Shown here in pieces: positions 52,349-61,259 of a stretch of DNA of 64,000 bases (positions are counted from its first letter, which is position 1; the number at the start of each line of letters is the position of its first letter). Both the position numbers and the translations under genes were made by a program. The notes under the pieces were generated by a model. It was given only the letters and a program-made list of their open reading frames with translations. It was not told where the DNA came from and did not search any database. Source of the DNA: Amaranthus tricolor (Eukaryota > Streptophyta > Magnoliopsida > Caryophyllales > Amaranthaceae); contig NC_080052.1 in assembly GCF_026212465.1 (NCBI RefSeq), forward strand, positions 12,426,621-12,490,620, given 5' to 3'.

Positions 52349-53506
52349 TGTAGAAATGCAAATAGATGATCGAATGCAACAAGAGGGGGAGGGGGGGGGG
52401 GGGGTGAATTGTTGTGTATTAAGCTTAAGATTTTTGCCCCTAATTTTGCGGAATTATTACAATAAAATAAAACTTAAACTTAAAGTGAAAGATAAAAGCA
52501 GACAAAGATTTTACGTGGAAACCTTCTTGGCCTAATAAGAAGGAAAAACCACGACCCCCCGGGATTTCAAAATTCTTACTATGTTTTAGGCAATCAATTA
52601 CAATCACATAAAACAATTTGCTTCACTTGAAGCTTCTCTATTTTAGGCCTATTTCTCTTTCTCTTCTCTTTCTCCTTCTCTTTATCTTCTCACGCTTCTC
52701 TTGAAGCTTCTCTATTCCCTTAGACTTCCCTTAAGTCTAGTTACAACAAAACACTCAATTACCCTTACAAGGCCAATTTCTCAAGAGGATAAAAATTAAA
52801 TAGTTGCACTTCTTGGACACTCTTAATAGATCTCCCTTATTGGACACTCTTGGATAATCGGTTCAATCAAGGAGCACTTCTATTTATGGAGCAAAATACC
52901 GTAACATAATGAGTATGATAACTTCCAATTTTTCCTTGATCCTAAAATAAAGGAGGAGTTACTTGGAATATATGAATATGCTGCCACGGTTACTATACTC
53001 TAAAAATAGAGTTGCGGTTCCCTCATACTAAAAATAGTATAGGAGCCAAATTTGTGATCCTTATTAATCCGAAGACTTTTTCAAATTGAAGAATAAGTCT
53101 TAGGTTATTTTTAGATGACTAAAAATAGTTTTTCCAACCAACTTATCAATTAATTAAGCAACTGATTTAACTCTTAACCGTTACATCAACTTAAAAACCG
53201 AAAATAAATTATTTGCAGTTTTCTTGCCGATACTCTAGACTTTGCAATGTAGGAATAGTGTACTGTCTCCATCTACAACTTCCGTCAGATTGTAAACTTT
53301 GGGAACAGTAGACAGCCTCTATACTTTTAACATCCTAAGCATTTATCTAACTTCTTGGATATTTACGACACGTACACCCTCCACGAACCAAGTCATAGGC
53401 TTCATCAACGATTTTAGCAAAATCGGATATTCACCTACAAAACAATCTCTTAAACATGTTTGTTTATCTAAAAGTGAAGTCATCATCATAACTTAAGAGG
53501 CCAACA
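52349..53506 (-). repeat. Copia LTR, 5' copy relative to the element (1158 bp)
   Basis: Direct repeat of 42068-43248 with the same ends. It has a longer G-rich run (52385-52404) and a different stretch near 52800-52850, where the other LTR carries about 35 extra bases. The element's promoter should lie here on the minus strand. Confidence 0.92.
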
Positions 53507-53832
53507 AAGGATCAATGAAGAATGAACTAGGATCAATGATCAATGAATAATGAACGATGAAGAATGAACAAGGATTAATTATCAATGCAGAATGAACAAG
53601 GATCAATGATGAATGAAGAATGAACGATGAAGAATGAACAAGGATCAATGATCAAAGCACAATGAACGATGAACAATGAACAAGGATCAATCAGAATTGA
53701 AGAATGAATGCTGAAGAATGAACAAGGATCAATGATCAATAATGAATGAACGAAGAAGAATGAACAACGATCAATGATAAATGAAGAATGAACGCTCAAG
53801 AAAGAACAAGGATCAATTATCAATGAACAACA
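53507..53832 (+). repeat. Satellite segment, plus orientation
   Basis: Same satellite family as 9926-36184 (GAATGAA words on plus), lying between the copia LTR and the orientation switch. It starts AAGGATCAATGA. Confidence 0.88.
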
Positions 53833-56645
53833 AACCTTGTTCACTTTTCATTCTTCAACGTTTATTCTTCAATAATCATTGATCCTTTTTTATTCTTCAT
53901 CGTTTATTGTTCATTGATCATTAAACCTTGTTCACTTTTCATCGTTCATTGTTCAATGATCTTTGATCCTTGTTCATTTTTCATCGTTCATTGTTCATTG
54001 ATCATTGATCCTGGTTCATTCTTCATCGTTCATTTTTCATTGATCATTCATTTTTGTTCATTCTTCATCGTTCATTCTTCATTGATCATTGATCCTTGTT
54101 CATTCTTCAGTGATCATTGATCCTTGTTCATTCATTATTGATCATTAATCCTTGCTCATTCTTCATCGTTCTTTGTTAATGGATGATTAATCATTGTTCA
54201 TTGTTCATCGATTATTGTTCTTTGATCCTTGTTCATTCTTCATTGCTCATTAATCCTTGTTCATTCTTCTCCGTTTATTCTTCATTGATCATTCATCCAT
54301 GTTCATTCTTCATCGTTCATTCTACATTGATCATTGATCCTTGTTCATAGTTCATCGTTCATTGTTAATTTATCATTGATCCTTGTTCATTCTTCATCGT
54401 TCATTCTTCAATGATCCTTGATCCTTGTTCATCGTTCATTCTTCATTGATCATTGATCCTTGTTCAATATACATCATTCATTCTTCATTTTTAATTGATC
54501 CTTGTTCATTCTTCATTGATCATTGATCCCTATGCATTCTTTATCGTTCATTCTTCATTATTGATCATTGATCCTTGTTTATTGTTCATCGTTCATTTTT
54601 CATTGATCGTTGATCCTTGTTCATTTTTCATAGTTCATTCTTCATTAATAATTGATCCTTGTTCATTCTTCATTGTTCATTTTTCATTGATCATTGATTC
54701 TTGTTCATTACTCATCGTTCATTCTTCATCGATTATTGATCCTTGTTCATTGTTCATTGATCATTGATCCTTCTTCATTTTTTATCGTTGATTCTTCATT
54801 GATCATTGATCCTTGTTCATTGATCATCTACTCTTGTTCATTGATCATCGTTTATTCTTCAATGATCATTAATCCTTATTCATTCTTCATCGATTATTGT
54901 TCTTTGATTATTAATCCTTGTTCATTCTTCATCGTTCGTTGTTCAATGATCATTGATCCTTGTTCATACTTCATCATTCATTGTTCATTGATCATTAATC
55001 CTTGTTCATTGTTCATCATTTATTGTTCATTGAACATTGATCCTTGTTGATTCTTCAATGTTCATTCTTCATTTATCATTGATCGTTGTTAATTATTCAT
55101 CGTTCATTATTCATTTATCATTGAACCTCGTTCATTCTTCTTCGTTCATTCGTTATTGATCATTGATGCTTGTTCATTATTCATCATTTATTCATTAATC
55201 ATCATTGATCCTTGTTCATTGTTCATCGTTCATTATTCATTAATCATTGATCCTTGTTCATTCTTCATTGATCATTAATTCTTATTCATTCTTCATCGTT
55301 CATTCTTAATTGATCAATGATCCTTGTCGATTCTTCATCGTTCATTCTTCATTGATCATTGATTCTTGTTCATTGTTCATCGTTCATTGTTCATTGATCA
55401 TTGATCATTCTTCATTCTTCATCGTTCATTCTTCAATGATCATTGATCCTTGTTTATCGTTCATTCTTCATTGTTCATTTATCATTATTCCTTGTTCATT
55501 GTTCATCATTACTTGTTCATGGATCATTGATCCTTGTTAGTTTATTATCGTTCATTCATAATTGATCCTTGTTCATTCTTCATCATTTATTCTTCAATGA
55601 TCATTGATCTTTTTTCGTTCTTCATCATTTAATGTTTATTGATCATTGATCCTTGTTCACTCTTCATCATTTATTCTTTAATGATCATTGATCCTTGTTC
55701 ATTATTTATCGTTTATTGTTCATTGATCATTAAACCTTGTTTACTTTTCATCATTCATTGTTCAAGGATCGTTGATCCTTGTTCATTTTTCATCGTTCAT
55801 TTTTCATTGATCATTGATCCTTGTTCATTCTTCATCGTTCATTTTTCATAGATCATTCATTCTTGTTCATTATTCATCGTTCATTCTTCATTGATCATTG
55901 ATCCTTGTTCATTCTTCATTGATCATTGATCCTTGTTCATTCTTCCTCGTTCCTTGTTTATTGATCAATAATCCTTGTTCAATGTTCATCGATTATTGTT
56001 CATTGATCATTGATCCTTGTTCATTCTTCATCGTTCAATCTTCATTGATCATTGATCTTTGTTTATCGTTCATTATTCATTGTTCATTCATCATTAATAC
56101 TTGTGCATTGTTCATCATTTATTATTCATTGATCATTGATCCTTATTGCTTCTTCATCGTTCATTCTTTATTGATCCTTGTTCATTCTTCATCATTAATC
56201 CTTGTTCATTCTTCATCGTTCATTGTTCATTGATCATTAATCCTTGTTCATTGTTCATTGTTTATTCTTCATTGATCATTGATCCTTGTTCATTGTTCAT
56301 CGTTCATTCTTCATTTATCATTAATCGTTGTTCATTCTTCATCGTTCATTCTTCATTGATCATTGATCCTTGTTCAGTTTTCATCATTCATTGTTCATTG
56401 ATCATTGATCCTTGTTCATTCTTCATCGCTCAATCTTCAATGATCATTGATCGTTTTTTATCGTTCATTCTTCATTGTTCATTTATCATTAATACTTGTT
56501 CATTGTTCATCATTTATTGTTCATTGATCATTGATCCTTGTTCATTCTTCATCGTTCATTCTTTATTGATCCTTGTTCATTCTTCATCGTTTATTCTTCA
56601 ATAATCATTCATCGTTGTTCATTCTTCATCGTCTATTGTTCGTTG
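53833..56645 (-). repeat. Satellite segment, inverted orientation
   Basis: Here the plus strand reads TTCATTC, TTCATCG, TTCATTG, ATCATTG, ATCCTTG, the reverse complement of the left array. The stop-poor frames are accordingly on the plus strand (for example 56146-56604). The copies are diverged and no 2446-bp periodicity was noticed. Confidence 0.92.
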
Positions 56646-56649
56646 ATCA

Positions 56650-57280
56650 ATAATAATAGTTGTCATGCTAGTATTCAGATGGCTCCAAATTAAGGCTTTG
56701 TATGGGAGAAAGTGTCGAATCCCATTTTGTTTGATTTTTGATGCTTTGGTGCTTGGGCCGGAGATTATACATGAGATAGTAGGAAAAGTACAAGTTATAA
56801 GGGACAAGCTGAAAACTACACAAGATAGTGAAAAGTTATATGTTGATTTCTGTAGGAAATCTAGCTTATGATGAGGATGACAAAGTCTTTCAGAAGGTGC
56901 CCCTTTGGAAGTGGTAATGCGCTTTGGACCATAGGGTAAACTCAGTCCTAAGTATTTCGGTTCCGTATGAGATTACTGAAAGGACTATGGAAGTTGTGTA
57001 TCGACTAGCACTGCCGCTTTATTTGTCTAAGGTGCATGATGTTTCATACGTATCTCAGCTACGGAAGTATCATAGTGACTATTCTCATGTAATATTAGTT
57101 GAGACAATGAACGTTGATCCGAACTTGACTATCAATAAACGACTTGTTCAAATCCTCGATCGTTAAAAACAAAAACTCCTAAGAAAAGGTCATCCTATTG
57201 GTGAAAGTACTATGGAGAAGCCGAAAATACGAGGTTGCGACTTGGGAAACTGAGGAGGCTAACTTAAGTAATTAGAATTG
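56650..57280 (+). pseudogene. Ty3/gypsy integrase C-terminal remnant
   Basis: Two plus-strand frames (about 56665-56871 and 56924-57166) show the end of a Ty3/gypsy integrase. The first has ALYGRKCRIPF and LGPEIIHEIVGKVQVIRDKLKT. The second has VYRLALPLYLSKVHDVSYVSQLRKY and a KRLVQILDR end, the usual C-terminal region of plant gypsy integrases near the chromodomain. The frames are offset and interrupted, and a chromodomain-like remnant with stops follows up to about 57280. No LTRs are visible nearby. This is a short, old fragment. Confidence 0.85.
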
Positions 57281-57289
57281 TTAGACTCC

Positions 57290-57535
57290 GCTATCAATTC
57301 ATAGTTGATATTTACTACTTTTTGGTTGTCAATTTATCAACTATAGTGATCATTGATATTGATCATAATTGATAGTTTCACTAATATTCACTATAGTTAT
57401 AACCAGTTTCTTCATTATATTATCAATTCATAAACTAATTAAATCAGTTATAACTATATTGAAAAGATAATGATTATTAAATAATATATACTGGTTATAA
57501 CTATAGTGAATATTAGTAAAACTATCAATTAATAA
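57290..57535. repeat. AT-rich foldback sequence
   Basis: The sequence at about 57370-57411 (GATAGTTTCACTAATATTCA, then CTATAGTTATAACCAGT) recurs inverted at about 57490-57530, with few mismatches. About 80 bases separate the arms. It looks like a MITE-type foldback, but no target duplication was established. Confidence 0.6.
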
Positions 57536-57545
57536 CAATTTATCA

Positions 57546-57797
57546 ATGATCAACCAGTTTGCCATAGTTGATATCGTTGAACATTTAGATAAAGAGATCA
57601 AAAGAGAAACCCTTTTGAAACTCAAAACTATGGTTTTGGGTGAAACCTCTACCTCTAAAAACAAAGAAAGTATTCCAATTCCTCAAATTGAACCTTTCAA
57701 TATTTCAAAATTATTAGAAAAATACTCTTCCAAAGAAATGACATCAAAATTAATTCCTATTAAGAATCAAACTCTTTCGGTCAAAGATCTTCAATGA
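57546..57797 (+). pseudogene. Endogenous pararetrovirus coat-protein fragment (plus)
   Basis: This 83-codon plus-strand frame matches, from about codon 15, the minus-strand coat/linker region at 280-470: DKEIKRETLLKLKTMVLGET and the IPIPQIEPFNISKLLEKYS stretch. It ends at a joint near 57797, where promoter-type repeats begin. The first residues come from unrelated sequence. Too short to function. Confidence 0.8.
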
Positions 57798-58080
57798 TGA
57801 AATCAAAAGCATCTTCAACAGTAATTCAAAGCATCTTCAACAGTAAAGCATCTCCAAAGTAATTCAAAGCATCTTCAACAGTAAAGCATCTTCAATAGTA
57901 ATTCAAAGCATCTTCTACAGTATTATAGTGTAGCTTTAATAATTATGCTTGTACTATTTACCTTATCTCTTCCTTTTTGTATAAATTAAGTGTTTAGCTC
58001 TCAGATGAGAGCATCGTGTAATTTTCTTTTGTTTAAGTCTTATCTCAAATAAATCTAACTTTCTTTTCTTATCTTATTAT
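57798..58080 (+). promoter_or_regulatory. Endogenous pararetrovirus promoter fragment (plus)
   Basis: It contains an expanded set of AAAGCATCTTCAACAGTAAT-type repeats (57806-57925, five or so units). A TATA box follows at 57980-57987 (TATAAATT) within GTATAAATTAAGTG, then the leader start up to TCTTATTATTAT. It is cut before the primer-binding site. Confidence 0.65.
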
Positions 58081-58185
58081 TATGATAAATTTTAGTAAGA
58101 TTTTCTTTTGGAATTTCCCAATCAAGATTTATAAGTAATATAATAAGATTTATATTGATTACTTGAGATAAGACTTAAACAAAAA
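58081..58185. other. Mosaic of short EPRV pieces
   Basis: 58083-58125 matches the minus-strand movement-protein N-terminal region at about 4304-4350. It is followed by AAGATTTATAAGTAATATAA and then a reversed leader piece (GAGATAAGACTTAAACAAAA) that runs into satellite. Several breakpoints lie within about 100 bases. Confidence 0.7.
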
Positions 58186-58605
58186 ATTCATTGATCATTG
58201 ATCCTTGTTCATTCTTCATCATTCATTCTTCAATGATCATTGATCCTTGTTCATTTTTTATCGTTCATTGTTCATCGATCATTGATCCTTGTTCATTCTT
58301 CAATGATCATTGATCCTTGTTCATTGTTCATCGTTCGTTGATAATTGATACTTGTTCAATCCTCATCGTTTATTCTTCATTAATAATTAATCATTGTTCA
58401 TTGTTCATAATTCATTGTTCATTTTTCCTTGTTCATTGTTCATTGTTCATAGTTCATAGTTCATCGTTCATTAATCATTGATCCTTGTTCATTGTTCATT
58501 GTTCAATGTTCATCATACATGGTTCATTATTCATAGTTCAATGTTCATCGATCATTCATCAATTATCCTTGTTCATTGTTCATCGTTCATAGTTCGTTGA
58601 ACATT
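58186..58605 (-). repeat. Short satellite block between EPRV pieces
   Basis: About 420 bases of the same satellite family, inverted orientation (TTCATTGATCATTGATCC on plus). It ends at a joint inside the EPRV primer-binding site at 58606-58612. Confidence 0.88.
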
Positions 58606-59071
58606 GATACCAATAGTGAGTACAGGATCGATCGAGAAATAATTTAATAATTTTTTGGATATAAATCTTATTATATTATTAATAATAATAAGATAAGAAA
58701 AGAAAGTTAGATTTATTTGAGATAAGACTTAAACAAAAGAAAATTACAGGATGCTCTCATCTGAGAGCTAAACACAAAGGAAGAGATAAGGTGTAATCTG
58801 CTCTTCCAATAAGAAACTAAAGAGAAAAAGTAAATAGTACAAACATAATTATTAAAGCTACACTATAATACTGTAGAAGATGCTTTGAATTACTATTAAA
58901 GATGCTTTACTGTTGAAGATGCTTTGAATTGCTTTAGAGATGCTTTACTGTTGAAGATGCTTTGAATTACTGTTGGAGATGCTTTTGATTTCGTCATTGC
59001 TTACGTTTGTGCTTCCGGATGAATTAATTTGAGTTGTTGAACATTTGAATTGAACTTTTGTGAACTCAATA
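58606..59071 (-). promoter_or_regulatory. Endogenous pararetrovirus leader and promoter, TATA lost
   Basis: Minus-strand copy corresponding to 4631-5119. At 58612-58606 only TGGTATC of the primer-binding site remains. Near 58771 the segment holding the TATA box is deleted: the text passes from GAGAGCTAAACACAAAGGAAG without the TATTTATA block seen at 4804-4811. The AAGCATCTTCAACAGTA-type repeats (58876-58985) are more numerous than at 4911-4985. Confidence 0.7.
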
Positions 59072-60176
59072 TTAAAAGTCATATGAATCTTGAGCAAATG
59101 GGCCACCAAATGTTGGATCGTAACACTCATTTGAGAACTCCGATAAAATCTCATCAGAGGATTCTTCTGATAATATTTTCTTTGCATATTGTGGATCTTC
59201 AAGAATCTTTTTGAGAATGGCTTTCTGGACTTTAAATAATGATTCTGAATTTGGACTTTCTACTTTGGGGTTTTTATTGTGTTGAGGAGAGTTTGAATTT
59301 GATGTTGCTTTTGAGGGTGAAGGTTTGTTGGTGGTTGATCGAGATCGGTATTCCATTTTTATACCGGTTTGAAAAAAGGAGATAACATTTTTTGTTGAAC
59401 AAATTTCTAACGTAAATTTGTCCCACCATTTAATTTTGAATTCTCTTATTAATGAATATGGATATGGACGTGGAAGGTGTTGTTTGAGACAGTAACTCCA
59501 ACATAGAATCCATGGAATTTTAAATTCTGCATGAAACATGACTGGAGTTGCATAAGCTTGATAATTTGAATTGGCAACAAAAGTTGTGAAACCCTTATTG
59601 CATTCTTTTGTATAAATTTGAGGAGTTGGTCCAAATAAATACCACCAATGATAAAACCACATAGGATTTTTCTTTGGACAATATTTGTCAAAAATAAAAA
59701 ACCATGAATGATCAAATGGTCTGAATAAAAATGCTCTATACTAGGCCATTTTGTAATCATAGTATGAGTAATTTTGTGGGAAAAATCTTTTTGAAAAAAT
59801 TCGTTCTGCATAAGGGTCTCCCCATTCTGCAGAAGAAATAATTTTCTTAAAAATACATTTTGAATAAATTATTTTTTCTGAAGAATCCTTGATATGTTGG
59901 ATTTCAACAGAGTTTGAATCTACTAAAATAAATTCATAAAACCTTTGAGTTTTAAAACAATTTTCTGGTATCCATTCGCAACCTTTTGGAAAAGTTTTCT
60001 GATTGATTGAATTAATAATTTGTGGGCTTTGAGGAATTGTAAAATTACTGAGATATACATTTTCTATTTCGGTTATTGTAATGTATGCAGATTTGATAAA
60101 GCTTTGTGTTGGTATTTTTGTAGTTGGTTCTTTTTGTTTTGAATTTGGAATAATATTTTTTGAAGTAGGCTCTTGA
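59072..60176 (-). pseudogene. Endogenous pararetrovirus ORF2 copy 3, truncated and interrupted
   Basis: The minus-strand copy of the ORF2 at 7953-9257 runs from 60176 to 59072. The first 66 or so codons are missing because a CACTA element starts at 60177, inside the codon region equivalent to 8153. It carries the same TGG-to-TAG stop as copy 1, in CTAGGCCATTTTGTAATC near 59745, and its C-terminal part is open from about 59662 to 59072. It does not have the one-base deletion of copy 1. Non-functional. Confidence 0.82.
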
Positions 60177-60370
60177 CACTACTATATTAACGAGCAATGG
60201 CGACGCTCTATTGCGACGGTTAGTTTTGAACCGTAGCAATAAATACTCTATTGCGACAGTTAGGACCCTATTGCTACGGTTATTTTTAAACCGTCACAAT
60301 AGACCACTTATTGCTATGGGACGGATACCTATTACTACGGTTGTGTATAAACCGTCGCAATAGACCTTGA
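60177..60370 (+). repeat. Terminus and subterminal repeats of the second CACTA element
   Basis: The words TTGCGACGGTT, TTGCTACGGTT and the inverse AACCGTCGCAATAG alternate about eight times. They are clearly different from the GCTGCGGTT words of the first CACTA element, so the two are separate families. Confidence 0.87.
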
Positions 60371-61259
60371 ATTGATGAAATTAAATTAGGGCAGTGTTTG
60401 CCAGGGAAATGAAAAATAAAAATTTCATTTACTTTCAACTTTCCCACTTTTACTTACGAGGAACTGAATTTGATTTCACAAAACCCTATTCACCGTCCCA
60501 CCTTCAGCTATAAATTCATTCACTCTTACTTCTCAAAAAACCCTATTTCACAAACTAAATTGTAATTTCCTCTGAAACTGAATTTGATTTCTTCATTCTT
60601 CTTTGCGAATTTCGATCTAGTCTTCGTTGGTTGCTGCGGGCTCTGAAACTGAAACTGAAACTGAATCTCGATCAATTGCTGCTCTGTTGTTCGCCGTCCT
60701 GGAGGTTGTTCGCATTGCTACTGCTGTTTGCTGGATTCTTGTCAACTAAATCCGTTACACCCTCAAAATAAAGGTACTAAAATTTGCGTTTTCATTCTTA
60801 ATTAATTTCAGTTCTTAATTTTGCTTGATCCTGTTATACCTGATCTTTTTATTTTTCCTAACTGTGAGGATTTCGTTGTTTCTCTTAATATACTGCTGAT
60901 TTTTATTTTTATTTTTTTGATTGAATCACTGGTTATTTAGATTGCCCGTGTATCATTTTCCTGCCCGAATGTGTTCATTTAGTAGTTGTTGTTTTTGGTT
61001 GTATTTGTAATTACTTTTTTATTATATCTGGCCTCTGGGTAAGTTTTCATATTGCAATTTCTTTAGAATGGAGTTTGAAGGTGTTCCTGTCTTGTTTAAT
61101 CCGCCCTCTTTGTTTTTTTTTAGAATTGGTATAAGAGATTAGGTAGCAATTTGTAAGTTTGAAGGTGTTCTCTGATTTCTTGATACAAGTTGATTAATTG
61201 TTAATTGATCTAGTGTTTTTGCCTTTAGTATAAAATCTTATAATACTTACTTTTAGGAA
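60371..61259 (+). other. Non-coding leader of the second CACTA transposase
   Basis: No credible open frame. It holds a CTGAAACTGAAACTGAAACT microrepeat (about 60640-60665). A plausible 5'-UTR intron has donor AAG/GTACTAA at 60774 and acceptor TTTTAG/GAAATGG at 61256, with a T-rich body, leaving the ATG at 61260 just after the acceptor. The intron is inferred from splice-site form only. Confidence 0.5.

Larger units (their letters stand above)
42068..53506 (-). mobile_element. Ty1/copia LTR retrotransposon with RT region replaced by a LINE
   Basis: Two direct long terminal repeats (42068-43248 and 52349-53506) start TGTTGG and end CTACA on the minus strand. Internally, on the minus strand, are a primer-binding site, gag with a zinc knuckle, protease and integrase. 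This gag-protease-integrase order defines copia. The reverse transcriptase and RNase H expected after integrase are absent; a LINE occupies that place, right up to the polypurine tract. The gag with a long coiled-coil extension and a TATCAGAGCCTTGTTC-like primer site suggest the Maximus/SIRE group (inference). Both flanks carry the same 12 bases AAGGATCAATGA, which is satellite sequence. Confidence 0.88.
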
